A stretch of DNA of 64,000 bases from Neoceratodus forsteri (lineage: Eukaryota; Chordata; Ceratodontiformes; Ceratodontidae). The notes beneath the pieces were generated by a model. It ran no database searches. It was not told where the DNA came from and worked only from the letters and a program-made list of their open reading frames with translations. This document shows, in pieces, positions 33,482 to 45,408 of this stretch (position 1 is its first letter; each line of letters opens with the position of its first letter). A program made the translations under genes and the position numbers. The stretch is taken from positions 500,997,001 to 501,061,000 of the forward strand of contig CM057453.1 in assembly GCA_016271365.2 (NCBI GenBank), written 5' to 3'.

Positions 33482-34264
33482 GCATATACACACACACCAA
33501 TTAAAGTAAATGATCCAAAGTAACGGGCTAAACTGCATCGTTCCTAAAATAATCAACTAATAAAGAAACTCACATCCTTACTCTGACTGTTGCTAACAGG
33601 CACATTTCATGTACAAGCGCAGAGCAATGTGTGTCGCATGCTAAACAGACTGGCAAAGTCGGATAACAGGTGACATGTAAACGGCTTCATCTCAAATAGG
33701 AAAACTACATAACGTCATGTGTTAAACAGGTTACCACCTCAAGAAACCTCATTTTTGAATAAACAGATATCACTGTTGAATCAGAAAATAACCATTATGT
33801 AAACGTAGTAAGAGTATTTGACATGGGGCCTTTGTAAATGAGCACTTCTGCTCAAAGGTAATTGAGGAAGTTTTTAACAAATAAACAACAAAGTCTGTAA
33901 ATTACCAATTAAAGTCCACAATATAAGTACGAATCCAAAAATTATTTCAAATGGAATATAAAACAGGCCATAAAGTAATAAAATAAAATAAAAAAATCAC
34001 AGTCCGATATAAATCATATTGTGAGAGTTAATTTCATTTAATCACCATTTATACATCCTACTTATTGAGAATTGAGGTAATAATAATTATTTTCAAATCT
34101 GGGAGGATGACACAAGCCTAATGATTAAAAGCTTTTACACTGGTAGTATTTTTTTAACCACCTAGTCTTGTGTTCCTTTTTTCAGAAAAAAATAATGACT
34201 CTGGTTAAGAGATCAATTTAATATTGTAATGAATTATCCATCATTCATGACATCATCTGTCATT
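33170..34264. other. No gene; CA microsatellite and a short LINE 3' remnant
   Basis: A CA array with few interruptions lies at about 33437-33480. At 33815-33890, GGGGCCTTTGTAAATGAGCA followed by TCTGCTCAAAGGTAATT resembles the LINE 3' end at 5650-5690, so a short relic of that family is likely. The rest is AT-rich without recognised content. Confidence 0.6.
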
Positions 34265-36100
34265 ATCATATTCTAATTTGGGCAGTTCCTCTTCCTTTTT
34301 GTCTCTTCTTTTTCACTTTTTCCCAGTACATAAAGTTTTACTTGCTCAGGCTCAAACAACATTTTTTTATCAGATCCACATGTGGCCCAGTGCTTTGCAT
34401 GAAAAAATATTGGTAAAGTCTGCCTCAATGTCATCGACATCGTCCTTGTATTGAAGAAACTGCTTTCACCTTTGTAATGTGGCTGGAGCAACATCAGGGA
34501 ATATGTGACAGGTTACTTCTTTAAACTTCTAGTCACCAATCTTCCTTGCTGTTGCAATTATTAGAGCTCTGTTAGAGTCAAATGATAAGGAAATTACAGT
34601 GTTTCTGGTTCCTGTGAGACTTTGAAATATAGCTGCAGTATTTGAACTTCATTAAAGACTCTGCTGCGTACTTGGAGACGAAAGTTCAAAGCTCATATCC
34701 TAAGCAGCATTTTGTGAGTGTTTTTCTGAACCATTTAAAGTCACAATTGCAGTAGTAGTTTGCACTTCAGAAGTAATGGCAGAGTTTCTAGTAGATACCC
34801 TGAAGACTCTTATAATAAGGCAGATTTTCAGTTGTGATGTGCAAGGCGTTCACAAAGAGATCCTTTTTTTTTATTTAGTATGCTTTATCCGCGGCTGTCC
34901 CTGAGCTCAGCTCCCACTCTCCCAGGCCTCCACCTCACCCCTGGGACTTATCTCTGCTTGGTGATCCCCCTGGCTTACCCTCCAGGGTGGGGCCATCTTG
35001 CCAGAATGATACCTCGCAACACTGGTACAAGGATACCGGCAGGGGTCACCTACCAGCATTGCCTCACTGGCTTACCCCACAAGTGGGGCACAGAGTCGGG
35101 CTGGGGATGACAGACACTGGGACTAGGTCTATTGATAGGAGCCCAGCAGGCGATTGAGGCTGGAGATGTGGGGAGTCATTGAGGTGGCCGCCATTTTTTG
35201 CTGGATCCCTGGGGGCAGGGATGTGCAATGACATCCAGCATCTGCCCTGCCCCCCCAAGTGATGGCACCAGCTGCAATGGTACACCCAGCCTCTGCCAGG
35301 GGCCTGGAAAGCACCGGACACTCTTCCCCCCACCCCCCAGAGAAGGAGAGCAGTCCTCAGGATGCTCGATTCTCCTCCCCCTGGCCAGCCCTCCGATTCC
35401 CAGGCTCATTCTCGAACCCAGGCCGTCAGCATCGCAAGCAGAAATACAACTGCTTCACTGGCGGGCCGGTCCCACAAAGAGATTTTTAATAAGATCCCTA
35501 ATTGTAGGGATTCCAACCAGTCTAAGATTTCTTATAACGTAAGGTATTTTCCAACAACTTCATCTTCCACTGAAGGAAGACTGTTGCATTAACACTTCTA
35601 GTTGCCAAAGTGTCATTTGTAAGCATTTTTTGATGGTTTGTCAAGACCTGCTTCTCAAGATCATTCTGTGACTCGTGCTGTTTTGACATCAGAGTTTAAA
35701 AATGTTATGTCTGTGTCCATAGAGTCAGAACATTTAATTAGGTCAAACCTTTTATCAAAGTTTTGTGAAAAAGTGAACAAGTCAGTGAAAGAGGACAAGA
35801 CCGCCTTTAGATTTTTAGAGGGAACGTATTTAGCAGTAGTATATGATTTTGTATCAGTCTTTAAAGTTAAATCAGATATTTTTTCCTTACCCACTAAATT
35901 TTTATTGGAAGTCACAGAGGCCATGTTAAGTACATTCACATTCGAGGATGCCATATTGGACTTTGAATAAGAGTCGGAAACTGAATGGCTAGAAGGGAGA
36001 GAAATCCCCGACTCAAGGGGAATTAAAAGAGAGATTGTATTTATCCTTAGGCTGGTACTAGCCAAGTCCCACAAGGCTATCACAGGCTGTCAACACCAGT
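34265..36100 (-). pseudogene. L1-type ORF1 relic, minus strand, split by a retroposon
   Basis: From about 36080 down: SDSMDTDITFLNSDVKTARV, QNDLEKQVLTNHQKML and KMKLLENTLRYK (coiled coil leading into the LEN.SR..NLR block). A retroposed block occupies 34864-35472. The text then resumes with KDLFVNALHITTENLPYYK and, in other frames, ATLIISFDSNRALIIATARK, then IFFHAKHWATCGSDKKMLFE and QVKLYVLGKSEKEE. The order coiled coil, RRM, C-terminal domain matches L1/Tx1 ORF1. Several stops and shifts are present. It is a different, AT-richer copy from the one at 32250-32700. Confidence 0.75.
34864..35472 (-). mobile_element. GC-rich retroposed insert with target duplication
   Basis: It is flanked by CACAAAGAGAT at about 34853-34863 and again at about 35474-35484. 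A T8 run next to the left copy reads as a poly(A) tail on the minus strand. About 610 bp, much richer in GC than the ORF1 relic it splits. A direct 11-bp duplication plus poly(A) is the signature of L1-type target-primed insertion. I see no convincing protein inside; it could be a 5'-truncated L1 fragment, a SINE-like sequence or a retrocopy. Confidence 0.75.
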
Positions 36101-37201
36101 CAGCTGCTGCATTCTGGGCAGTTGTTTCCCTGGGACAGGAGGCAGTAGGTGGGTATCAGTCCAACAGCACCTCTCAAATTGACGTCTCAGAATCAGAAGA
36201 GTATGATTCTTTTTTCCTCTTCTGCTGCTACTGTTGTTTGGATTGAAACTTAAATTGTGTTTTAGATGCCAATATTTTCATGCTATGCAAAGAAAAACTC
36301 AAAGCAAGGAAGTTTGGCTAAGCTCGTTAGTATGGCACCTCCTTGATGCTATGTGTACCATTTCAGTGCACTGGAGGGCATTCCGGCAGGTAAGTGGCCC
36401 TCCCAGCAAGTCAGAGCCATCCTGGTGGGTCAAAGCAATCTGGATGGGTCAGGATGGGCATTCTGGCAGGTTGCAGTAGGCATTCTTGCAGGTCTGGAAC
36501 ATTCTGGCCCGGTTGGGGGTCATGCCAGCAGGAGAATTGGAATTGTTCCAGTTCTGGGAACATTCTAGATTGATTCTGCTGGCTTCTTAGGTCAGAATAC
36601 CCCTCTACTTCCCCCCAACAGCATTATGTCCCCCCTGCAGCAAGAAAGACACTCCAGCATGCTGAAATAACCCCCATGCCATGTCTCCCTGGTGTCTAAT
36701 GGTCCATTCAGCACCTTTCACAACACTAGACCACCCATCTTTTACCTCCTTGGATGGCACCATCTGAACTGATTCGTTTAAACTTCAATGGCTTGGGGGG
36801 CTGCCCCGATGGCCCTGGGGCAGTGCATTGTGCTGCCATGCTGACAGCCTGGGGTCAGAAGCAAGCATGGAATGATGAATCAGGAGGCAAGCCAAAGCCA
36901 AGACAGCTGCCAGTCAGCAGTGCATCTTGGCTAGGGAGAGTTGGTGGCAGTATATGCCACCACAGTGACACTGCGGCTGGGCCAGAGAGCTTGCTCTAGC
37001 CGCAGGGTGGACTGTGGTTGTACAGGGCTGACAGAGGCATCTCCCTTGCCAGAGGAGGAGGAGGGAGGTAAGAAAAAGGTATTAAAAACCTGACAGCCAT
37101 CAACATGTTGGCCTTGGGCAACATTACACCTTACTAGAGTATATCCCTGCAATTAGGATATTTCCCAGGAGATGTGCAGCCAGCTAGGGCAGAAAACCCT
37201 A
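36101..37201. other. No recognisable gene
   Basis: No coding region supported. GGCATTCTGGCAGGT-like words recur three times at 36378-36495 without a clean period. Open frames near 36234-36568 and 36754-36999 have no family motifs. Confidence 0.5.
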
Positions 37202-39335
37202 TGTAACACCCCCCCCCCGAAAATCCCACCCACCTGAGCTGCCCTGGCGGGACCAGGGGCTCAGCAGTACCTCCCCAAGGGGCTGGGCCTGAGTCCTTAC
37301 CAGTAGTTTCTGTGGCGCCTTAGTGCCTCCACCTGGGGCCCCTGCGTCGCCTCCTGTAACAGGTTAGAACGTTTCAATCAATCAATCAAAATCTGTATCC
37401 AGGTGGGCATCATTGAGCAAGGCTCATTTGCAAGGTGGACCTGGTCATGAATACATCAAAGTACAGTACAGAAGCAGGTATATAAAAAGCAATAATTATA
37501 CAAGGAAGAAAAAGTATATACAGTGTATACAGTACAGTACATGGTTGAAATAAATAAAAAAAAAACAGCATTATTTTACAATTGAAGAAGTCAGCAGATG
37601 TACAATCAACCATAGGCATACAGGGGTTATAAGCAGAGATCTTCTGAGTGAGGCAGCCGGCAACTACATATATAGGGGAAAGAGGCAATGTATGGGGTGG
37701 CAGGTTAGAGAGGTAAAGAAGAGGAGGGATATATTACCGACGACTTGGGGAAAAATTGAGCTAAAACCACAGAAAGTGACGATGGCTGTCGTGTACTTGT
37801 TTATTATGATAATGACGGAGAAGAGGTAGATAATTGGGACACTGCTATGGATGGGGTGGGACTTTAGCCAGGCTGGAGTGGACAGGGAAGGGTGGGTGCA
37901 GCAGGAAGAGTTAATAGGGAAAGAGTGAGAGCCAGGGGAAGAAACATGGCGAGCATGAGGATGGAAAGGGGGAGTTACGGAATTAGTGGGCTAGCAGTGA
38001 GGAAAACATTTGCAAGGTGCTTTCACCAGGATAAATAATGGTCTTCCCTCTAACGACTGCCCGTGATGACCCCCCAGACCCACAATCACTCCCCACAATG
38101 GCTTTACACACACAGCAGGTGAAACAAATGAACAATAAATATTCAGTTTATTACTACAAGCTAATACAAAGGAGGTGGGGGCTACTTCACCAAAACCTCC
38201 TGGTTACCAAACATTCACTTATCCCCACTTCCCCCCTTTCTCCTGGTTGCACCCAGACCAGTCACAGTTAGTGGGTACCTCATGGTCCCTTAGTCTGCAG
38301 GCCTGCTGTTTACCATTGGGGCCCTTACACACTCGCACAAGTTCCAAGAAAACAAAGAAACTGGTGTAGAGGACGGTTCCCTCCTGACCCTCCTGGCAAA
38401 GAAAACAATGGTCTCCCCTGAGCTGCAGCTTGGGGTACTCACAGTGCCCAGAGAGGGCAATGACCCCTGCAGTCCACAGCACGTCATTTCCCATGAAATG
38501 GATGGCGTAGTTCTTCATCTGCCTGGCCATTCCAGCTTCGCCCGCAGGCCTTTGTATATGGCTTTCACCAGGCAGGCTTGTTTGTCCTTCTTTCCACGAT
38601 TCCTCTGATCTTTACAATGGGGGGGGGGGTCACAGCAGTTCAACTCCCCTTGGTACCTTTTTAGTTTCCCCGGCTTCTCCCCTGGCAGGAAGATCTGTTC
38701 TTGATGCAGCAGCCTCCCAGTCACCCCAGGCTGGAGGTCGCAGTACCTTCAGGCCAAACAGTCTGCTTTTTGAGCAACCAACCTCAGGGGCCCTCCTGCA
38801 CAGCCCCAGTGGCTGTCTGGCTCCTTCCTGTTCCTTATGCTTGAAGGGGGAGAGAGAGAGGGTGGAGAGGGATGCAGCCCCAGAGCCTTTGCCAGGCAAA
38901 ACCACCAAAACAGCCCTCTGGTTTCCTTTTGAGGGGCCTGGGATTCTCTTTCCTCCTGTTCCTCCACCCTGCTCTTCTTCTCTCTGTTCCCAACTCTCTC
39001 CTCTCTCCTCTCTCCCACCAGCCCTGCCTTTCTCTTCCCTTTCTACTATCTGCCATGGGGGAGGGGTAACCAGAGCCTCCCATGCCTGCAGGCAGTCTTT
39101 CTCCTGTCTTACTTTTTGGGGGTAGAGCTGTCTTCTCTCTTTGTAGGAACCCAAAACAAGTAGCATGCACTTTTCTAGCTAGACACCTGGTTCCTAACTA
39201 GCATCAACAATAATCAGTCACAGCTAGGCTTGCATCAGGTCCAGCCACATCAGTGGAGCAGGCACGAGTACCCCCAGGACAGTGGAAGCCCCCTGGCCAG
39301 CTTGCATAAGCACTGGGCTGGGGGTGGGGCTTACA
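37202..39335. mobile_element. Candidate solo LTR, about 2.1 kb
   Basis: It begins TGTAACACCCCC and ends GGGGTGGGGCTTACA, with TGTAA/TTACA inverted ends. CCTA directly precedes the start (37198-37201) and directly follows the end (39336-39339), a perfect 4-bp duplication. The interior is heterogeneous: a LINE-tail-like piece near 37380-37690 and a long C/T-rich block at 38840-39120. No gag-pol text is seen. Evidence is limited to the ends, and four matching bases can occur by chance. Confidence 0.45.
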
Positions 39336-39729
39336 CCTAGATAACAAAACTTCAATAGTTTGTATAAATTAGTTCAGACAGTAACAGGTCAAGAGAGTGA
39401 GAAGTGGTCTGTGCTCATCACTGAGGGCGGGATGGGAGGTTGTGAAAGAAGGTTGGGGGACCACTAGACAACAAGAACAGGTAGCATGGGGGTGTTACTC
39501 TTACAAAAAATTATTATAGTTACACTGCAGTATATTGCAATATTTTGCTGCTAGGATGTTGTCTGCTGCTGCTGGGGTGGTGGTGTCTGCTGTTGCTTGT
39601 GGGGGGCCTCCTTCCCCATTCAACTGCGTGCTCCAAATATTGTAATATTTTGGAGTTCAGTGAAGTATTTGTAAAGCCCCCAGTAAGGGGGCACCATCTC
39701 CATCGCTTTTGAGGTGAGGGTCAGCACTA
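39336..39729. other. No recognisable gene
   Basis: Nothing supported. CTGCTGCTG-type words near 39545-39600 are a weak simple-repeat tendency only. Confidence 0.4.
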
Positions 39730-40195
39730 CTTTACAGCCTTACTTGGTACAATGCCCTTAACCTGCCCTCCCTATCCTCCACGGCATTGGGAGCTTTCAA
39801 ATCCATACTTTACGCTCACCTCACAGCCTCCAGCTCCTGTGACTGCTTTGACTAAAGTCTCATCCCACTGAGTGCACTTACATTTGTTTCACTCAACCAC
39901 CATGGTCTCCTCTTTGACAAAGACAACCTGAGTACCACTAACCTGGTTCTGTCTGCTCCTAAACTTTTATTTCTCCCTCTCTTCCCTCTCAAGCTCTCCA
40001 GTCCTTATTCCTTGCCCTTGACACTGCCTCTGAGTTCCTTTTTCTTTTCTGTACATAAATGTTACTGTTTAAGTTATGGCCTTGTTAAACGGCTTACTGA
40101 TTATTTGTAACACTGTCTACTATGTTTTTGTACTTAATGGCGTGGAACCTTTGTAAAAGAGCCTTGGCTCAAAGGTATTAATTCCTAGAACAATA
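39730..40195 (+). pseudogene. LINE 3' end of the same family as the 1.7-5.7 kb element
   Basis: The end of ORF2 is readable (YNALNLPSLSSTALGAFKSI, then LTASSSCDCFD and a stop). The 3' UTR contains GGCGTGGAACCTTTGTAAAA and CTTGGCTCAAAGGTATT, identical in order to 5650-5690. The tail is a short AATAAA near 40191. It is strongly 5'-truncated. Confidence 0.88.
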
Positions 40196-40269
40196 AACTT
40201 CAAACAGCCCGACTGGGATGCTATAAATCTCATGGTGACTCCTGGGTTCATTATCTCCTGAGGAGTATG

Positions 40270-42218
40270 GGAAGGGACCCCCACCGAAGCAGCGGGTGGT
40301 TGACGGTCGCGAGGGCCAGGCAGCTCCTGAAGCCCTCCCTTCTCTCCAGCCGAACCCTTTCCTCTGCACTACTACAGGTACGGATAGCCGAGCCGCGAGC
40401 TACTACAGCATTTACAGGGACAGAGCTGGACTTTGGCACCTATTTCCTTTTAATTGCAACTGAAGACAAAGTTATTGCTAGCCACTGCCATGTGTAAGCC
40501 ACGTAAACTTATGGTATCAGGACTTTAAAACAGTTAATTTTACAACCCTGTGGCTGCTTGAACCGAATGATCTGGTGTTTAATCTAACCTTATTTGCTTG
40601 AAAATTGACGCCTTTTTTCTTTGTTTTAAAAACCCTGCAAAGCTTTTCAATCTTTTTTCCTCTCTCTGCTGCACTGCCTGAACCTTCCCCTTTCTCTCAC
40701 CCCGTGTGCCTAACAATAGACCCCTTCTTACTTAAATTTGTCTCCTTTCCTCAGCTTGCTTACCTTGGACCTCTGCTAGCGGGGCGGTTGATTGCCCATG
40801 TAGGGCTGTGGCGGCTCCTGAAGCCCTCCCCTTCCCTCCAGCTGAACCTTTCCTCTGTGCTACTACAGGTATGGGATAGCCGAGCAGCGAGCTACTACAG
40901 CATTTACAGGGACAGGTTTGGGCCCTGCGGCCTATCTTGCTCCCCACCACCCCACCACCACCCTTGGTCGGCTCTCCCTTATATGGGTTGCCCAGGCACG
41001 TTTTAACCAATCAGCTCACTTTCCCACCCACAGGTTATAACTTTCTACCACTTGAGGCAGCACCACTTTTTCCCCTATCGCTAGCATACACTAGTACTCC
41101 CAACCACTGAAACACTTTGAACCTACAAAGCTTAACTGTACATTAACTAACAGACTATAGTGCAGCCTGGACAGCTCCTAGACATTTTCTTTTGAGCTCT
41201 GCTCATCTAGTTCTAAATGCTACTGTTCACAACAATCAACAGAACCTCCTGTCTATAATTTCAGTTAGCATAGAGCAACAACCTGTTGTGCACTCAGGAC
41301 AGCCCTTCAGCAGCGTGTGCTGTGACTGTCTAAACCTAACGCTCGCTGCAATCCCCAGTTGGAGCTACTTCCCTTGCTCCATAAATAAGCTTCAGAACCG
41401 GCGTACAAATTTCACTTCCCCCTTAGTAGCCGCGCTGAATGACCGACTCCTTGCCAATTAAACTGCTCCTATTTTCATACAATCTGCTAACCTAAATCTG
41501 AGGTGGATATCGGTCTCTCTTTTGCTATTCTAGCCTTATTGTAACCAAATAGAGTTCTCTCTGTCTAGTTTCCTCTCATTAAAGTGATAGCTGCTGTTAT
41601 AATCCTCAACACAACCCACCTTACCACTAACCCTCTATCCATTCCAGTGTGTTCCCGAAAGTCTTAGCTCTTCTCACGCCAGCTCAAAAATCCAACTTGT
41701 CTGGCTAGATAAGTTCTGCATCTCTCATTGCAAGAACTCACCATATCTCCCTCACAAATAACTCACTTGAGGTATTTCAACATGGCTTTAAGCTCTTGTT
41801 GTACGATACTACTAATCTTTTCTCTTCTCAATCTTATATGGCTGCCTATTTTATATTACCCTCCAAGACCTTATCATCACTGCCCCCACCCAGATGACGG
41901 TACTCTTGCCACACTGGGATCGCCCTCAAGCTGGCCGCATGATACCTTCCCTCTTCTCGTCCCTCACAAACTCTTCTACCACCTGTCCTATACCCTGCAA
42001 AAATCACCAGTGCCCAGCATAACCCTGCCCTCCCCTTTCATTCATCGTGAGCTATGGTACCTCTTCCTCCTGGCCTAATGCTTGCTGGTGATGTTGAACT
42101 AAACCAGGGCCAGTGGGTACCCTCCTCTAAATAATACAATCTGGAATGATGCCAAAGGCCTCCGATCGCACATAGAACATTAGACCCTTCATAATATTGT
42201 TGAACTTGAGGCATGATC
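40270..42218 (+). repeat. Possible LINE 5' region with a 150-bp repeated unit
   Basis: The block CAGCTCCTGAAGCCCTCCC...GCTACTACAGCATTTACAGG appears at about 40318-40425 and again at about 40810-40910, same orientation, about 490 bp apart. Both lie upstream of the LINE endonuclease at 42219. Tandem-like promoter units in a LINE 5' UTR would explain this, but a separate duplicated element would too. The rest of the interval is C/T-rich with no supported ORF1. Confidence 0.5.
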
Positions 42219-42942
42219 TGTTCCACACCACCCTGATATCCTGTGTGCATCTGAAACTTGGCTAAAACCCTCCACCCCTGATGCTCTCCGCTTCCTCCCC
42301 AACTACAATATCATCAGACAAGATAGACCTTCATCCAAACGTGGAGGAGGTGTTGCCATCTTCTATAAGCCACACCTGTTGCTATCCCATAATGAAATGT
42401 CTACACTATCGCACTGTGAAGCACTTCATGCTACACTACAGCTAGGCTCAAAGAAACTACACATAGTCTTCACCTATAACCCTCCTGCTAGTGGCTATAA
42501 GGGTCTTGAAGAACTCCTCTCCTTAATAGACTGCACCATCAGTAGTAACGAAGTCCTTATTCTGGATGACCTAAACCTGAACTGGTCTAGTACCATAAAC
42601 CAGTCCTCCCACACCCTGGTACAAGGCCACAACCTTCACCAAATGATCACAGACCCAACTAGGGTCATGGCTCCCCCTCGGAACAGTACTCTGATCGACT
42701 GGGTCATAACTAACCGTCCAGACAGCATAATAGGTGCAGACACCCTTGCAGATGCTATTAGTGATCACTCCCCTATCTACTGTATCTGGCACTCTACCAG
42801 TAAACCATCTCCACCCCCAAAACTCATTACCTTCCAGAATTTGGCCAATATTAACTTAGAGCAGTTTACTTATGATCTCTCACTGATTGGTCCCCGATCT
42901 ACGCTTCTACTAATGCCCAGGCTGCCCTTGACTACTTCTTGA
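42219..42942 (+). pseudogene. L2-like LINE endonuclease domain
   Basis: One frame is open from about 42219 to 42942. It has HPDILCASETWLKPS (catalytic E), KRGGGVAIFYKP, LILDDLNLNWSS (GDFN box changed to DDLN), IDWVITNRPD and AISDHSPIYC (catalytic D and H). The order and spacing fit the apurinic-like endonuclease of L2/CR1 LINEs that nicks target DNA. The GDFN change probably weakens it. The upstream N-box part is out of frame, and a frameshift follows at 42942 before the linker. Confidence 0.9.
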
Positions 42943-43829
42943 GCCACTTTAGCCCTCTCCAAGACATCCATGCTCCCCATGTCACCCGCCGGATTCGTGG
43001 AACCCAGACAAAATGGTTAGCAAAAGCCCTATTTACCCAAATAAGAGATAGAGACAAGTTCGGCGGTGTTTCAAGATCACTGGATTACAAGCTGACCACA
43101 ACCTATATCGCTCTCTAAGAAACTCTTGCAAGAAAAACATACGCTTAGCCAAAAGTTCCTACTGTAAGGACCTGCTTATAAAAGCCTCAGGCGACTCTAG
43201 GAAATTTTGTCCACCATACAACTCCTCGGGAGCCAACCACAGGGCACATACCAGTGACAAGCTGTTAAATGGCATTCACTGCAATAACCCGACAACCATA
43301 GCAAAACTCTTTTAATCACCACTTTTCAGATCTCTCTAACTACCTCATCTCCCTCTCTCCTGTCCCCAACACCATACCCTCTGGCGATATCAGCCCGATA
43401 CTCACGCACCCACCTTTTAGGTTCCGGAGTATAAAGAGAGGTGAAGTGTTAAAACTGCTACTCACTATTCCTGACAGCACCAGCACAGGGTCCGATGAAT
43501 TTGAACAAGGCTCCTAAAAGCTGCTGCCCACTCATCGCTTCTCCTTAACAGAATTTTCAACTATCTCTATGCCATGGCATAGTACCAAATATATGGAAAA
43601 CAGCCAAAGTCACACCAATCCCAAAAAGGGTGACCCCAAGGAAATAAATAACTACCGCCCCATTGCAATTCTCTCTGTACTTAGCAAACTCTTGGAAAAA
43701 CTAGTGGCCACCCAATCCATAGAATATCTCCATTGATACAACCTTCTGTCTAGCTCACAGCATGGCTTCCGCAAAGGGCACAGCACCTCTACTGCCCTCC
43801 TCAAACTCACCAACGACACATATGCCTCC
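42943..43829 (+). pseudogene. L2-like LINE linker and RT N-terminus, frameshifted
   Basis: Linker text (RRIRGTQTKWLAKALFTQIR, SYCKDLLIKASGDSRKFC) is followed by the RT entry (PNIWKTAKVTPIPK, NNYRPIAILSVLSKLLEKLV, SSQHGFRKGHSTSTALLKL). At least three frame changes and a TGA near 43735 separate these blocks, so the protein cannot be read straight through from the endonuclease. Confidence 0.88.
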
Positions 43830-44900
43830 ATGGACTCGGACCTCCTAACAGGTGCAATCTTCATTGACCTAACTAAGGCATTTGACCTGGTCAACCACTC
43901 CATTCTCCTAACTAAACTGCGCTCCCTGGGCTTCACCACTGATGCAGTGGCCTGGTTTGAAAGCTACCTGTCCGGCAGGAAACAAGCGGTAGTGTTTAAC
44001 TCTGCCATATCAGACCTTTCCACCATTAACGTTGGAGTGCCCCAGGGCTCAATCCTTGGGCCCCTACTCTTCTCTATCTTTATTAATGACATCCCACTCC
44101 TTGCAAACAATTGTTCATCACTGCTCTATGCTGACGATCTAGTTATTTACCATAGTGCCAGAACTGTTGCCGACTTAATCCACCCTCTTGCTGTTGCTTT
44201 TGCTAATATTCAATCCTGGCTCACCAATAACCAACTCATCCTCAACTCCAATAAAACTTACTCCATGCTCTTCGGCTCCTCCTCCAGACTTAAAGCGAAT
44301 CAAAATGCCCTAACTATCCCCTGCACGGACGGATCTTCTCTGATTAGCACCAACTCCTTTAAATACCTTGGAGTTACTCTCGATCCATCCCTCGACTTTG
44401 ACCTACACATTACAACCACCTGCAAGTCAGTTAACGCCAAGATAGGTAGTGCCTACAGAACTAGATATGCCCTTACCCCATCTGCCAGACTTGCTGTGGC
44501 ACAAGGCTTTCTTCTCCCAGCCCTTGCTTATGGCTCAGTCACCTACCTCTTTGCCTCCAAATCATCCCTCCATAAGTGGGACACTACCTACAACAGCATT
44601 TGCCGCTATGCTACCGCATCTCCACATTACCAACATCATTGCCAGCTCTATAGTGACATAAAATGGCCGTGCCCCTCTACTCACAGACTCCAGGCCTTCG
44701 GCTCATTAATTGACAATATTCTCAGATCTGGCCTCCCGCAATCCCTTTCATCCCTACTGGATGCTCAGCCTCTCTCTTGTGGCCTGTGTTCGACTGACCA
44801 AGCTCTCTTTCACATACCTAGGCACAGAACCAATATGGGTGCACGTGCCTTTTCCAACATTGCTCCTAAATACTGGAATTCCATACCCCAAGCTATTTGA
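43830..44900 (+). pseudogene. L2-like LINE reverse transcriptase core, open reading frame
   Basis: The open frame has 356 residues with no stop: FIDLTKAFDLVNHSILLTKL, GVPQGSILGPLLFSIFINDI, LLYADDLVIYHS (intact YADD), SNKTYSMLFGSSS, FKYLGVTLDPSLDFDLHI and KYWNSIPQAI at the end. Palm and thumb motifs are all in place, and this is the best-preserved enzyme in the window. It lacks an in-frame N-terminus and has only a damaged endonuclease upstream, so the element as a whole is not active. The Met at 43830 is internal, not a natural start. Confidence 0.93.
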
Positions 44901-45408
44901 CAAACAGCCTCCCACGCCACTTTTAAGTCACTACACAAAGAGCACTTATGCTTTATCAACCCCTGCACCTGCTATAATCCACCATAGCGCCACTCTTCTT
45001 CCCCGTTGCTCTGTTTCAGTCATCCTTATTCCCTCCCTCCCTCTCTCTGCTTTCTCTCTCCCTCGCTCTCTCGCATCTCTTTTTTATTACTTGATATTTT
45101 GCCTCTTTGAATGCCTGCTATTGCTAACGCCTATGTTCCCACTTAACTTTATTTTGAGATCCTTGTACTACTGTGCTGTATTTTCACCTTACTGTTGTAA
45201 ATCTATTTGTGTTTGTTGTCAAAATTTTTGCCTCCCCGTACTTGAAGTCTTGACTTGACTCTGCACTGTACTGCTTTCATGTGCTGCGTCACATACACAA
45301 TTTTGTATATCTAAAATGTACTCTCCCGTGTCGTGCCTGAAAATAGGCATTTTTGTGCCTAGTGCACTTACCCAGTTACCAAAAGCAAATAAAATAAATA
45401 AATAATAA
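44901..45408 (+). repeat. L2-like LINE 3' UTR and AATA tail
   Basis: The 3' UTR ends with TCGTGCCTGAAAATAGGCAT, then GTGCACTTACCCAGTTACCA and an AAATA/AATAAA tail to about 45408. The same ending is found inverted at 29321-29400, 48395-48500 and 62196-62260, and forward at 58735-58830. Confidence 0.9.

Noticed and set aside
35638..36083. Plus-strand frame at 35638-35970 as a gene
   Set aside because: The minus strand carries the L1-type ORF1 coiled coil; the plus frame is its shadow.
38630..39170. Overlapping Glu/Arg/Gly-rich and Pro/Ser/Leu-rich frames as a gene
   Set aside because: Strand-symmetric low-complexity purine/pyrimidine block with no family motif or splice pattern.
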